64,000 nucleotides of DNA from Saposhnikovia divaricata. Taxonomy: Eukaryota > Streptophyta > Magnoliopsida > Apiales > Apiaceae. Where the stretch lies: contig CM071597.1 in assembly GCA_036435485.1 (NCBI GenBank), positions 171,102,147 through 171,166,146 of the forward strand, given 5' to 3'. Of this stretch, positions 1-12,226 are shown piece after piece; position 1 is the first letter of the stretch; each line of letters opens with the position of its first letter. A program made the position numbers and the translations under genes. The notes below the pieces were generated by a model, which saw only the letters and a program-made list of their open reading frames with translations, did not search any database and was not told the DNA's origin.

Positions 1-341
1 GTATCGTACCACTTGTAAAGTGACAACTGGGGCAACCCCATTCTTGCTAGCTTACGGAGTTGAGGCAGTTGTGCCCCTGGAGATCACACACGCATCACCG
101 AGGGTTGAAGCCTATGAACCAGAAACCAATGAAGAAGGCATGAGGCTCGCTCTCGACTTGATTGATGAGGTCAGAGATGAGGCAAATGTTAGGAATGCAG
201 AGCATCAGAAGAGAGCATCTTTTCACTACAACCAAAGGTTTAAGGAGAGGTTCTTTCGACAAGGTGACTTGGTTTTGAGGAAGACAGAGGCCTCTGAAGT
301 TGGCCAGAAAGCAAAGCTAGCCCCTAATTGGGAAGGGCCAT
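1..341 (+). pseudogene. Tat pol: integrase C-terminal part, 5' piece
   Basis: Open from base 2 in one frame. The translation has the TTGATPFLLAYG motif of plant Ty3 integrases, then VVPLEI, and a basic C-terminal domain with GDLVLRK and LAPNWEGP (GPY/F-type module). Integrase joins the element cDNA to chromosomal DNA in the nucleus. Reading stops being integrase at base 342, where an Athila-type LTR begins. The next residues of the family (a YQVRK-type stretch) resume at 8013. TTGATP plus NWEGP fits the Tat/Retand group better than chromoviruses. No chromodomain follows the C-terminus at 8013-8122. Confidence 0.88.
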
Positions 342-3300
342 TGTTAACACAAAATCACGCAAGCGTACGTGCTCACAAGTAATATATGAATAAGTCAAGT
401 TCGTTCCCATAGAGATCTGGTTTAGGTTTCAATTCAATTAATGCACCTATGCAACAATGTTTGGTTTTTATTCACTGCTAAGACAATTAACAAGAATGGG
501 TTTTGATTAACTAAAATTAACTAAAAACAAATTAACAAACTAAGAATTAATTAACTAATGAGAATTGGAATCGAATTACTTATGCAAGAGAAAACATGGG
601 ATCCTAACTTCATTAAATACTTCGCTTAAAGTTGATGCCTTTAATCAAAGTATGTGATGGTTATGATATCTGATCAGACAACACGAAACAAGTATAGGTT
701 ACTTCTCAGTATACGAATACCAAACTACTCATACATCCACAAAAGAGATAGAAGATGAATAGACACCAATTATGCTTAGACCCTATATCTCTATAAGATT
801 TGAAAACATAACGGTTGAAGAACAAGTTATCCATATTGATCACATAGGGCAGCATAATATCTTTATTTACGCTACAAATCATGATGTCAAAACATCAACC
901 TATCCTATGCTAGCATGGCAAGTTCTAAATCTCAAGATCCACTCTCGTTTCGCAAGAGATTAACAATTCAATTTAGATGTTAGCTACACATCTAAAAGTT
1001 TTAAGATTAACCATACAAGGATATCAAGAATTCATCACACACAAATTTTTAAAGCAAACAAACTACTAAACTACATAGATAAATCTTTTAGAATCCCATG
1101 ACAACGATTAGTTCATAATCGAACTGTTCGTCATCATGGGATCAAGTGAAAACATGATAATAAAACAAGATCTGAATAATAATAAAACTAGAGTAATAGA
1201 GTTAGGAAAACAAATCCCAAAAACATCCAAGAGTTCGCCTAATAGAAGAACAAAAAGTAGATCTAGATCTCCGTTGCTTGTCACGAGCGTAGGAATCCTT
1301 CTCCGACTCTGAATCTCCGTCTCTCAGCTCTCTCTCTGTGTTATGTTGGTTGTTGGTTTTGTTTTATGATGATAGGATGTGTTTATATAGGCCACCATGT
1401 CTTGTCCAGCAAGAAACTACCAAAACAGAATTATAATAGAATTTCTGCAAAATTCGTTTCCTAAACTGATTCATGTCATTTCATCACCTACTGCAAAATT
1501 TGGTAATGCATTTTCGAGAAATGCCTTTATACCACTCCTATATCCTTGACTATACTTTGGAAGATTGATCCAAATAATTTCCTCGTCATCCATCACTACA
1601 ATTTATAAACATGAGGCTGTTATAATGAAAGACTTATATTTGTGTGTATCAAGACAATTAGTTTGCATTGCTAGACCCTTTTAATAATCTTAACCTAAGG
1701 CTCGATAAATTTTTAATCTATAATATTAAATTTGTTTATTTTAACAAATACTAGGCATGGACCTGTAGTGTTAGTTTTACAGGTCTGCAATCATTTAAAA
1801 CGGCAGCCAAATAATTATATTTTCTTAGAGCTAATTTAGTGTTTATAATTTATTGTTATATTTTTGTGGAAATAGGGGTTGTTTTCTATAATCATATTAT
1901 CTTAACCTTTTTACTCAATAGTACATGTAGTTATAATTTATTGTTATATTTATGTGGAATTAGGGATTTTGATGACCTAAACATCAAAGGGGTACTAAGC
2001 AGCCTAGTCCTTATAGGTAAACTAGTGAAGACAGGGGTAAAAAAATGTGCAAGGACAAACAACATTACACACGAAATGTGCAAGGCTTTCCGATAAGAAA
2101 CGACAAATGAACAAAAAATGTCACACAACGTCATAAACACAAGGACAGGGGTCAAATTTATGGATTACTAATATACATCTATAATTAACAGTACACAGCC
2201 CAAAAGGGAGAAGCCCAGCCAGCACAAAAAACATCTACTAATAAAACATCTGTAACATCTACTAATAATCGAAGGAGGAGAGAAAGGAGAGAAACATACA
2301 AACAGATAATCGAAAACAAATCATAAACATGCAAACATATGCATACAAACAATTGAAAACTAACAAAACACAACAGATACATACAAACAGATGCATACAT
2401 ACAATTAATCGAAGGAGATAAAGGAGAGAAAGGAGAGAACAGGGGTAATACTTACGAATCTAGCCCAAAATCACTTAATCGAAGCCCCAAATCACTTAAT
2501 CGAAGCCCCAAATCGACAACCCAAACTGGAAAATGCCTGAAATTGAAAGTAAACAACAATTAGTTGAAGTTTAAGTGCGAAACATGAATCAATTAAACAT
2601 ATGGGTATATTCAATTGAAGAAAACGAAAAAGCCCCAATTGAAAGAAACCCTAAATTGAAGAAGCCCAAATTTGAAGCCTCAAACCGAGGGGTATATTCA
2701 ATTTACTCAAAGAAGATTTAGGTATGAGAGGTTTACGAGAGAGAGGGCGAGAGGGTGAGAGACGGCGAGAGGGTGAGAGACAGCGCGAGAGTGTGTGAAT
2801 GAGTGAGGTTTACTATTTTGTTTAAGTGTAAACTTTACACTAATTTCAGACAGCGGGATAATTATGCCGCTCAATTTTCATTTGGGCCGCTCAAACATTT
2901 TACTACCCGCTCAAACACTACTGTAAACATTTTATTTTTACTTTTCACCGGAAACATTTACTTTTATGTTTTTTTGATTTTTTGATTTTGTTTTTATTAT
3001 AATATGCATTATATTTAATAAATAAATAGAACCTAAAAAATAATAACAATTAAATACCTTGATATTCGAAAAAATACCTCATTCAATTTGTAAACTCTTA
3101 CTTTTTAAAAAAATCAAATATTATAAAGGTAAATGTGATTTTTAAATAATTAAATACTTTTTTGGTTAAAAAATTCAGAATTGAGTTTTTTAATGATCTA
3201 AGGTAACATATAATGTATGTTACTAACATCAAACACTTTAAAGCTAAGGTAACATCACCTTTGTGGCTGAGGTAACATAAAAAACAAAATGTTCTGTTAG

Positions 3301-3913
3301 GTCCAAAGTAACATGCTAAGGTAACATATTCTAGCAACATCGATGAAAAAAATGTAACGATAGGCCATATATGGTGTAGTGTTTGTTTTGAAGGAAAAGT
3401 CGTAGCTAACTTTTCTTCAGTATTTCTGGGCCATTCCAGTCGTAATTGGACCTCTGAACCACTTTATAATGAAAGAGAATCTCGTTAGCTTCGTGTGGAC
3501 TGTAAGATAGTCCAAAACGAACTTGTAGAACTCAAGATATGGCCAAAACAGTGAATCAGCAAATCTGCCAGACGACAGCAGCACTGCCTGCGCCCAGCAG
3601 TCTGTCCAACGCACTGCCTGCACGTGCCACGCGCAGCCTGCACCCAGAATCTGTTCCAAGGTTGTAGAAAATTTCGTTGTCTTCGCGTGAGCTGTAAGAT
3701 CGCTGAATTTGTACTTCTAGAACACCAGATATGGCCAAAACAGTGTAGACTGCGCAACCTACCCGGAAAATCCGAATTTTAATCAATTTAACCTCCAACT
3801 CTTAGTTCTACAAAACTCAATGAAAACACATTAAATACACCACATACTTGAGGCCAAGTAATCAATTTAAGCCGATACGAAGCATTCCAAGTGGATATAA
3901 AATCCACTTATCA
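342..3913 (-). repeat. 3' LTR of the Athila-type element, enlarged by an insert
   Basis: Begins TGTTAACACAAAATC and ends TCCACTTATCA on the plus strand. It matches the 1662-bp LTR at 6346-8007 over 342-1472 and 3385-3913. The extra 1.9 kb between is a separate insertion. Differences from the partner are scattered single-base changes, so the insertion is not recent. The TATA-like site TTTATATAGG on the plus strand (about 1382-1391, TATA on minus) is the likely LTR promoter. Confidence 0.88.
1473..3384. mobile_element. 1.9-kb insertion inside the Athila-type LTR, type uncertain
   Basis: The partner LTR runs straight from CTAAACTGATTC to GTTTTGAAGG at 7477/7478, while here 1912 bases lie between. 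The right end reads GGTGTAGTG, i.e. CACTACACC on the minus strand. It is preceded by a cluster of AGGTAACAT-like motifs at about 3200-3330, like the terminus and subterminal repeats of a CACTA element. The left end shows no CACTA, so that end is lost or the element is of another kind. It contains a direct repeat of ATAATTTATTGTTATATTT (about 1848 and 1934) and GAGAGGG-rich sequence near 2740-2790. I see no coding region. Confidence 0.55.
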
Positions 3914-3930
3914 CACCCCCAAACTTAAAC
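3914..3930 (-). other. Polypurine tract of the Athila-type element
   Basis: On the minus strand the bases just before the 3' LTR read AGTTTGGGGGTG, directly followed by TGATAAGTGG, the LTR start. This is the expected primer site for plus-strand DNA synthesis. Confidence 0.85.
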
Positions 3931-5678
3931 CGATGCTTGTCCTCTAGCATAAACAAATATAACTATATACAACTAACTAGTACCACTTCCGTAGGTGATT
4001 ACGGTTGCATTTGGCATATGCAACAAGTTCTTTAAACCCCTTGGTAGTCCTAGTGGACGAGTGAGGTCTCGTGAGGGACTATAGTGAATGTACCCACAAA
4101 ATCCAATGCAATGCAATGCATGAATGCAACTAATATGAAAATGCAAAGATCCTCTTCAAACTAACCAAAACCAACTAAATATCTCAAAGAATGCAACTAA
4201 ATCCAAATAGAGCTCGACTAAGTCCCCGTATACTAAAAATACATGAATAGAAACGTGCGTGTGTGCGATGCTCATCAGAAATACTCCCAAAACTAGATCA
4301 AAATCATACCTATTCTTCGCCAAGACAATCACAGGTTTATAACTAGAATAAACTGTAAACACTTCATAACCTAGGAACACCTCCATCCTTATCTGAGTTA
4401 GCCAAAAATCCATGCTTTATTACTAACAACAACTACGACACATAATATACAATAACGCATGCTTATTTAACCGTGCAATGGATGAGACCCCAAAAGGCTT
4501 ATACAATAATACCCATGTAGCGAGCGTTAGGTTAGTGGATCCCAGACTATAAAAGCCTTAGGTCACTAGGCACAAAGTCCCCGCGAACTTAATTGCTCGA
4601 GTATTAAAGAGCTCACCCTGGTTAATTTTGCATATAAACATTCACATAACTTTTGCTCTTTTTTTTAAGCAATCTGGAATGAGAATTCTCATTTCCAACC
4701 CTAGACTACTCATAAAATATGAGCCGGCTACTAGCCAATTGACGCCTAGCCATTATTGACAACTATTTACAATTAAGCATGAAATTCCTGATTTTCCCCA
4801 AACTTAGACTTTAGTGATTCTACGCCATCAAGGGAATAACGCAATTTCTAAATATAAACAAGTGATTAAATCCAAAACAACCAAACAAGCATGACCTCAA
4901 CCTAGCCCAAAAGCAAACGATGAGACTGTGTAAAAATTTTGTTTCTTAAACATGCACGTCAATTCCTAGGAACTATAAATCAACCCTCTATTCATCATTA
5001 CCACACTCAATTAGACATCTACCTACCAATCAGAATTAGCTCATCCTAAGGGATCATGAAATATAAATGACATGAAAATGCAACTAAAATGAACTCACAT
5101 GGTATAAAAACGCAATAATAAAATGCCCTATATGAAACAAACATGCAATACATACAAAATACGAATGAATTACTACTAACATGCAAAATATGATTTCCTA
5201 CATGAACAAATGACACACTACTACATACTACTACATACCTAACACATGGGTTGCCTCCTACGAAGCGCTTGTTTAGAGTCAATTAGCTTGACTACGTCCA
5301 AGCCTCCATTAAGGATGATAATAGTTGGCCTGGTCATCTCTTCGTGAGACTTCATCGTCATCACGGCGGCACACTTTCTACCCCTTCTCCTCGCTTGGCC
5401 TATTCGTATAACAACTATGTCCTATTCCAATGCCTTCATCGGTTGACCCAAAATCTGTCAATTTGTAGAACAACACACATTCGCGGGCTTCGCTTGAATA
5501 TAATGGAGGAGGGTAAATGTAAGTTGCTGAAAGCTTTGGTTCCTCAAAGAGAACTTCCTCCATTGGCTCTAATGCGCTACCTCCATCTTTATACTCTGAG
5601 ACAAGTAGAAGACCTGCATCTTTCCCATGGTCATCAGCCTCTTGGTACGCACATACCAATTCTCGAAATTTGTGTAGC
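3931..5678. other. Internal region of the deleted Athila-type element, no gene recognised
   Basis: AT-rich sequence between the gag remnant and the polypurine tract. The short open stretches on both strands show no family motif. Position and length suggest a residual 3' internal region (in full Athila elements the env-like region lies here), with pol deleted. ATGCAATGCAATGCATG at about 4108-4122 is a small direct-repeat cluster. Confidence 0.5.
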
Positions 5679-6230
5679 TCACCAGTGTTTGTCCCAAATA
5701 ATGCCCTTTCCAAATTCCTCACATGGCTTGTGATCGCTCACCTCACCTTGGAATTTGTCTTCCTCAATTATGCAAGCAGTACCTTGCTCCAAGTCAACGT
5801 TTTTTTTTCTGGAATTGCCTCTAGTATGAATCTGTTTCTCTTGTTCCAAGGCACCCAAAACTTGAGCAACTAGTGTCTCCAAAGATTTGGTAGACTCCTT
5901 ATTACTCTTTGAAAGCATCTTAATCTGCTCCATAACATCAACCTCATCTGACTGAAATGTAGGAGTAGGTTGCTGATGTTGAAACTCTTCACTACCAAAG
6001 AAATATGACATATTTGGAACATCTTACTGGTACTATTGAGGATGGTATTGAAAATATGGTTGTTCCTCATAAGTGACATATGGATCAACTCCTTCGTATA
6101 ACAATATTATGAGGTCTCATGAACGCCCAAACATTGCTCACATTGTTGAGGCATGGATGTCCTCGAATATGCCCACCATGGCAATTCCTCGCCTTCCATT
6201 TTCAAACACTCAAGTATCTGAAACACGCCA
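5679..6230 (-). pseudogene. Athila-type gag, C-terminal remnant
   Basis: On the minus strand a broken frame passes through a zinc-knuckle-like stretch (CEQCLGVHETSYYC, about 6095-6140) and then a Gln/Pro-rich linker. It ends in the EQIKMLSKSN...LETLVAQVLGALEQ segment typical of the end of Athila gag, before an acidic tail ending GKGIIWDKHW near 5679. Gag forms the virus-like particle. The N-terminal capsid part is absent and at least one frameshift lies near 6010-6060. Compared with the plus-strand gag at 62846 it keeps only the distal third. Confidence 0.65.
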
Positions 6231-6322
6231 AACAAATAAACTAAGTAAGAAAATAATCTGAGTTAATGAACTCTAACGACCACTGATGACAAGCACATAA
6301 ACTAAAATAAAACACCGATGAT

Positions 6323-6345
6323 CCCCGGCAGCGGAACCAAAAACT
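6323..6345 (-). other. Primer-binding site of the Athila-type element
   Basis: Next to the 5' LTR (minus strand) the sequence reads TTGGTTCCGCTGCCGGGGAT. The plant tRNA-Asp 3' end would pair with TGGCGCCGTTGCCGGGGA. The match is good except for the changes in GCGCC, so this copy probably primes poorly. Confidence 0.75.
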
Positions 6346-8007
6346 TGTTAACTCAAAATCACGCAAGCGTACGTGGTCACAAGTAATATATGAATAAGTC
6401 AAGTTCGTCCCCACAGAGATCTGGTTTAGGTTTCAATTCAATTAATGCACCTATGCAACAATGTTTGGTTTTTATTCACTGCTAAGACAATTAACAAGAT
6501 TGGGTTTTGATTAACTAAAATTAACTAAAAAGCAAATTAACAAACTAAGAATTAATTAACTAATGAGAATTGGAATCGAATTACTTATGCAAGACAAAAC
6601 AAGGGATCCTAACTTCATTAAATACTTCGCTTAGAGTTGATGCCTTTAATCAAAGTATGTGATGGTTATGATATCTGATCAGACAACACAAAACAAGTAT
6701 AGGCTACTTCTCAATATACGAATAACAAATTACTCATACATCCACAAAAGAGATAGAAGATGAATAGACACCAATTATGCTTAGACCCTATATCTCTATA
6801 AGATTTGAAAACATAACGGTTGAAGAACAAGTTATCCATATTGATCACATAGGGCAGCATAATATCTCTATTTACGCTACAAATCATGATGTCAAAACAT
6901 CAACCTATCATATGCTAGCATGACAAGTTCTAAATCTCAAGATCCACTCTCGTTTCGCAAGAGATTAACAATTCAATTTAGATGTTAGCTACGCATCTAA
7001 AAGCATTAATATTAACCATACAAGGATATCAAGAATTCATCACACATAAATTTTTAAAGCAAACAAACTACTAAACTACATAGATAAATCCGTTAGAATC
7101 CCATGACAACGATTAGTTCATAATCGAACTGTTCGTCATCATGGGATCAAGTGAAAACATGATAATAAAACAAGATCTGAATAATAATAAAACTAGAGTA
7201 ATAGAGTTAAGAAAACAAATCCCAAAAACATCCAAGAGTTCGCCTAATAGAAGAATAAAAAGTAGATCTGGATCTCCGTTGCTTGTCACAAGCGTAGGAA
7301 TCCTTCTTCGACTCTGAATCTCCGTCTCTCAGCTCTCTCTCTGTGTTATGTTGGTTGGTGGTTTTGTTTTATAATGATAGGATGTGTTTATATAGGCCAC
7401 CATGTCTTGTCCATCAAGAAACTACCAAAACAGAATTATAATAGAATTTCTGCAAAATTCGTTTCCTAAACTGATTCGGTTTTGAAGGAAAAGTCGTAGC
7501 TGACTTTTCTTCAGTATTTCTGGGCCGTTCCAGTCGTAATTGGACCTCTGAACCACTTTATAATGAAAGAGAATCTCGTTAACTTCGCGTGGACTGTAAG
7601 ATAGTCCAAAACGGACTTGTAGAACTCAAGATATGGCCAAAATAGTGAATCAGAAAATCTGCGAGACGATAGCAGCGCTGCCTGCGCCCAGCAGTCTGTC
7701 CAACGCGCTGCATGCGCGTGCCACGTGCAGCCTGCACTCAGAATCTATTCCAAGGTTGTAGAAAATTTCGTTGTCTTCGCGTGAGCTGTAAGATCGCTGA
7801 ATTCGGACTTCTAGAACACCAGATATGGTCGAAACAGTGTAGACTGCGCAACCTAACTGGAAAGTCCGAATTTTAATCAATTTAACCTCCAACTCTTAGT
7901 TCTGCAAAACTCAATGAAAACACATTAAACACACCACATACTTGAGGCCAAGTAATCAGTTTAAGCCGATACGAAGCATTCCAAGTGGATATAAAATCCA
8001 CTTATCA
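6346..8007 (-). repeat. 5' LTR of the Athila-type element
   Basis: The 1662-bp LTR without the insert, starting TGTTAACTCAAAATC and ending TCCACTTATCA on the plus strand. TATA-like TTTATATAGG lies at about 7388-7397. It resembles the reverse complement of the LTR at 61107-62703, but the middle part differs, so the two belong to related subfamilies. Confidence 0.9.
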
Positions 8008-8122
8008 GCCGTATCAAGTCAGGAAGACATTAGGACGAGTATCCTATAAGCTGGAAACCTTGGATGGAAATGAGGTGCCCCGTACTTGGCATGCATTGAA
8101 CCTCAAGGTTTATTATGTTTAG
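8008..8122 (+). pseudogene. Tat pol: integrase C-terminal end, 3' piece
   Basis: After the Athila-like LTR ends at 8007 the frame reads PYQVRKTLGRVSYKL, then a stretch ending WHALNLKVYYV and a TAG stop at 8120-8122. This is the normal end of Tat-type pol and joins without loss to the piece at 1-341 across the duplicated target GCC(A/G)T (337-341 and 8008-8012). No stop or frameshift is visible in either piece, so this gene seems to have been broken only by the insertion. Confidence 0.88.
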
Positions 8123-8526
8123 CTATCCTAGTAAGGACTTAGCTTTTTATCTATTTAGTAGAAGTAGAAATAAGGTTCGATGAAACCATCATAGAGCATG
8201 TTACTCCGAGTAGTACAGTAGTATTTTATGTAAGGGCTAAGCCCATTTCGAATTATTAATGCAAGTTTGTTTTCCATTCTATAATTCTGTGATTTTAATT
8301 ATGTACCACGCACCTGTTGAGTGTAATTCTAAGATGGCCAAGTACTGAAAGTAAAAAAGAACATACGAATAAAGGAGAGCAAGTGAATAAATAAAACGCC
8401 CCGAAGGGCCAAGGTTTGAATTACGATTACAAGTAATACCGAATAAAAGTTAAGTCCATAAAGGACCCTGAATGAAAGCTAAGTAAGCAAAGCCACAAGA
8501 GGCTAACAATGCCATACAAGGCCATC
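8123..8526. other. Tat spacer between pol stop and antisense gene
   Basis: About 400 bases between two convergent coding regions: pol on plus ends at 8122 and the antisense gene on minus ends at about 8527. No ORF or motif is visible. Both transcripts probably end in or near this stretch. Confidence 0.6.
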
Positions 8527-10018
8527 TACTCTTGTGGAGCATCTCCTTCTTCATCATCAGAATATTCCTCTTCATCAGAATCCACCTCATCAGAGTCGTC
8601 CTCGTCGGAGCTGTTATCCACTTCAGCTGCCACCACTATCGGCTGTGCAGCCATCTTCTCAACCTCTTCTTCCTCTTACCTGGAAGTAGATGTAGTCACA
8701 GAAGACTGACTAAGTTCATTTCGAAGCCTCTTGCCAGGGAGTGGCTATCGGATCACCGCCTTTTTTGCAGGCTTGGGCTTCTTTCCAAGAGAACTCGAGG
8801 AGGATGAATCAGGGCTGGCTTGATGGGCTACTCCTTTAGAGACAGAGCCCGAATGTCGGTGACCTCCCTTGGAGCTGGAACCCGATGTCTGAGGCACAGC
8901 TTTGACCCCCGAGCCGGAAGCATAAGCAACATGACCTTCTCCGCTAATAGCCCATTCAGGGCAAGGGAAGTTCACCGGGTCAACAACAGTTGGGTACTTG
9001 TTGCTCACGACACTCACAGATTTGTTCCAATCGATAGACATGTTAACGGGGTGCACCTCATTGTCGTGTCTGTCCATGAAATCCAGAAAGGCATCTGATT
9101 GATGATAGGCCTCAACCACCTTGTTGAACTAAGCCGTCTTCTTCCTAGCCAAAGAATTGTATTGCCTCTGATAGGAATGAGCATATGCCCCAACATGGAT
9201 GGCTCTAGACTCCAGATCTTGTTTTTCCTCTTCAAACATTTTCTTCTCCTTTACCAAGGCCACATTATCGTCCCTGAAGGCCCGTCCTTGATTGCCAGCC
9301 GATTGGAAATAGGCATTGGCCTGAAACAAAATTGTCATGGCATTAATAATATCGAAGTAAACAAGAACACCGAACCCATAAGGAGGAGTGTCATACCTGA
9401 TCTTGAGCTCCAAGGAGCTCGGACTCGTCGATCTTATCCGATAAAGACACCGTTACATGGTCAGGGGGAGTGATGGAGCACTTGGACCAGTCGAAGGCCA
9501 GAGCAGGGCTCCCCAAGAAAGAGTCTTGCTCGCAGATACCCCAAGATGGGATAAAAGGGGATCTAGGGCCCCCATCAGCATTCCGGGACCTTTTTCCCGA
9601 ATAAGAGCATCCCGGCAGGAACGGAGGAATCTTTTGGCTAGCGGGATTCGTCATTGCCTCGGCCTTCTCTAGCATCCTTTTGGTGGTAGTGGGTTGATTT
9701 TCAGGATGGCTGTCCAACTCCTCATCAGTTGAAATGCAAAAAAGAAGAATATCGGAATAAGAACTAACAGAGCTCGTAATAGAAAATGAAGAAAAAATTA
9801 CCCTCAAATGAAAGAAATCCAAGGCTAGCTTTTATAAACTTTTTCTCGTTCAAGAAAGTTTTATAATGAGTGCGACCATTGTCCTCGAGAAGTCTATCTC
9901 GGTCAAGTAGCTCTCGAAACTTCGGCACAAACACTACGTCAAATTTTGGCTTCCACTACATAAAATATGCGTGTCTATGAACTTTACGTCACGCTTTAAT
10001 TTTTCAGCCAAGTGTCAC
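8527..10018 (-). pseudogene. Antisense gene (aORF) of the Tat element, 3' exons
   Basis: Minus-strand coding region read from 10018 down to a stop near 8527. The first exon part (10018 to about 9802) includes VVFVPKFRELLDRDRLLE. An intron of 76 bases (9321-9396) has a clean CAG|GTATGA donor and TTTGTTTCAG acceptor and joins GAQDQ to ANAYFQ in frame. Another probable intron lies at about 9736-9801. The last exon encodes a basic, serine-rich stretch (SSSSSLGKKPKPAKK) and an acidic tail (SSDEDDSDEVDSDEEEYSDD). In-frame stops occur near 8743, 8674, 9951 and in 9985-10005. No catalytic motif is seen. The product resembles the plant-mobile-domain-like proteins encoded antisense in Tat elements, whose function is unknown. 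Confidence 0.7.
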
Positions 10019-10621
10019 CTAAGGTCGGATCATTTTAGGCCCCCTACGGACATACCCCGGTTGTGTGGCTGTAACTCAAAACAGAGTGACTAAAGCATAC
10101 CACCATTTGGGTCTGACAGCCCCTTGTAGCCACAGGATGCGTAGTGGCTAAAGAGAATTAATAACGTGGTTAATTACCAACATTCATCAAAGCCTTAGTT
10201 TTGGTCCCACTATTTATTGGTAAATCGTGGCAAAAAGCTTTGGTATGGCCACATTCTATAATTTTTGTGTGGTCATTTCTATGTTATATACACTATTAAA
10301 TAACTGATTTTAGTTACTAATAATTGTAAAAACTATAGTTCTGGCTAAAACCTATTTTTATAGAATTTTCGTAATATATAGTGTGACTAAAGGATAGTAA
10401 TAGCCACACACACTTAACTAAATTATACATGGTTTTATTCGTATTATAAATGATCAATAATAAATAATAATACCAAAATGCCAAAATTGAAACACAATGC
10501 TATTCTAAAATTCAAACACTTAGCCATACATAATCCATCACCAAACTAAATAGCAACATAATTAATGTACTAGCTAAGACCAATCCATACATAATCCATC
10601 ACCAAACTAAAACCACAAAAT
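10019..10621. repeat. Left subterminal repeat region of the fragment-carrying element
   Basis: Short motifs GTGGCTA, GTGACTAAA, TAGCCACA and their complements recur about eight times from 10061 to 10410, mirrored by a similar cluster at the right end (43525-43860). No coding sequence is seen. Confidence 0.65.
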
Positions 10622-10863
10622 TTTAATTTGTTGTTTCCTCATTTCCTGTTATTCCGAGGAGTTCATTTATGAATCATATGCGTAAAAGTTCATTGCCTCA
10701 AACGGAGTAGTGTAGAGAATATTGACAAAATTTCCCTTCCAAAATCCTTTGAGCCCTTGAGAAGCTCCTATTGACTTCATTAGCTCAATAAGATTCTTCT
10801 GTTTACCGCGAACCATGTACTCAAGCTTCAGTCTCTCAAGCGGAGCAACAAAAGTCCTGATAC
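10622..10863 (-). pseudogene. Captured fragment of a mitochondrial carrier family gene
   Basis: Reading the minus strand from about 10863 gives TFVAPLERLKLEYMVRGKQK and then KGFWKGNFVNILYTTPFEA, FYAYDS. This matches the first repeat of plant mitochondrial substrate carriers, including the PxExxK signature (PLERLK) and the GFWKGN/NFVNILRTAP-like block. A one-base loss before TFVAP and a stop plus frameshift after YAYDS break it. Carriers of this kind move nucleotides or other metabolites across organelle membranes. A whole one has six membrane helices; only about one sixth of the protein is here. The homology is clear; which carrier it is remains uncertain. Confidence 0.78.
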
Positions 10864-11413
10864 AACATTAATGCCAAGAAATTAGGATCTTAGCAGGTAA
10901 ATAGAATAATCGAAAGATGATACAGAGCTAAATGAACCCTTAGACTGAGTATTAAGTGCATCATAATTTAATTTTTAGACTTTGCTTCTATATTTACATC
11001 TTAAGCCTAAACTAGATGGTTTCACTCTTACTCCTGTACATTTGTGAAATAACTACTTAAACCTTTATGTTGTGTGTAGGTTGACAAAAACCAATTGGAT
11101 ATTAGACTCAGGTTCTTAATAGAGCATCACGACTAATAGTCCGGACTCTCAAGTTCTTAACAGAGCATCATGACTAACCATATGAGGGCAATAATATTCT
11201 GAATTTTCAACATACTAGAAATAAATGCTTTGGCCGAACTGGACTATCAAACAAGTTTTCAATTTTGTTACAAAGGAGCATGGTGTATATCTATATCCAT
11301 TACATCATTCCTCATAAATGTAATTCATCAATCATATGTTGTGTGCCTTGTCAAAATTTACTTTGCTATTATTTCGCCACAACAAAAGGGCACAATCTAA
11401 GAAATGCAAATAC

Positions 11414-11470
11414 CTTTAGTTTTTGAAGTAATCCAGCAACTTTATCTACTAACTTATCCACCTCTTGTAT
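11414..11470 (-). pseudogene. Captured exon of a SYP132-like syntaxin gene
   Basis: A 57-base stretch on minus reads IQEVDKLVDKVAGLLQKLK and is bordered by TTTGTTGCAG (acceptor) and GTATTTG (donor). Exon and flanking intron bases were therefore copied together from genomic DNA. The peptide resembles the start of the Habc domain of plasma-membrane syntaxins of the SYP13 group (QEVDKQVDKLSxLLxKLK). Those proteins are Qa-SNAREs for vesicle fusion. Nineteen codons is short, so the assignment rests on one strong motif plus exact splice borders. Confidence 0.55.
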
Positions 11471-12226
11471 CTGCAACAAAGCCAAAAACATATATACATT
11501 AGAGAAGCACAACAACAAGTCTTCACATTAATTAAAACAAGGCATGAAATCGCGCTTTTAAGTTTTCAGATGCAGGAACTAAAAAGTTTAAACACAATCC
11601 TAAAACCATAATCTAAAGCACTTGTCAATTTTCCATGTTTCTAGAGGTTCCTCTATCATCATGACTAACCATATGAGCAGCAGTTGCCACGTGAGTAGCC
11701 CTTGGTGTTGGTGGTTCTCCAAATGGAGTAATTCTACAATATTTATCACAGATCAATATCAAAATGACAGTTATCCGCTAAAATCAACAAGACACTTAAT
11801 CGTAAGAAATAAAACGAAGGAGCAAAGGATCCTGGAACTCATATCAAATCATACCTAGACCATATGTTAGTAAGAACATCTCAGCATCCTTGATAGAGTT
11901 AAACAGTAGTCCTATAAAAACACTGCATCACTAGCAACAGTAGCGAAAACGCCACAAAAACACAAGTTATCCATGGGACTTGATAAAAACAAACGCAAAA
12001 ATATATTGGCCCGTTAGAGGGAGGAGGTTAAATACTTGGCAATATAAAACCCTCCAACATCATTTCGCATTAAAGATTCAAAACAAACATACAAGATTCA
12101 GAATACACACAACAAAGCTGATTCAAAACAACGATGAATTTAAAAAGGATAATTGAGGGTGAATTTACCTTCATTTAATCAAAACCGTTGAACCGGTAAA
12201 CAAGATTGAGAGAGCTTGAGATTTGC
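11471..12226. other. Element DNA without a recognised gene
   Basis: Minus-strand bases at about 11640-11735 could encode GEPPTPRATHVATAAHMV and a few more residues, possibly another captured exon. I cannot name its source. The rest shows nothing. Confidence 0.4.

Larger units (their letters stand above)
342..8007 (-). mobile_element. Athila-type Ty3/gypsy element, internally deleted, minus strand
   Basis: Two related LTRs (342-3913 and 6346-8007) flank a 2.4-kb internal part. Read on the minus strand, the 5' LTR (6346-8007) is followed by a primer-binding site like tRNA-Asp, gag C-terminal remnants, then a polypurine tract and the 3' LTR. The flanks are GCCAT (337-341) and GCCGT (8008-8012), a 5-bp duplication with one later change. 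No protease, RT or integrase is present, so it could move only with proteins from a full copy. A plus-strand relative starts at 61107. Confidence 0.9.

Noticed and set aside
3417..3798. Overlapping minus-strand ORFs in the LTR (also at 7650-7892)
   Set aside because: They lie wholly inside LTR sequence in several frames and show no domain. The copy in the partner LTR is interrupted differently.
5344..5733. Plus-strand ORF of 129 codons
   Set aside because: No family motif. It overlaps the Athila gag tail and deleted region on the opposite strand and is probably chance.
9953..9975. CACTACATAAAATATG taken at first as the left end of a CACTA element in the antisense gene
   Set aside because: The antisense reading continues leftwards past this point to 10018, where an exact 9-bp copy matches the right border at 43872. 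The string is coding sequence of the Tat gene.
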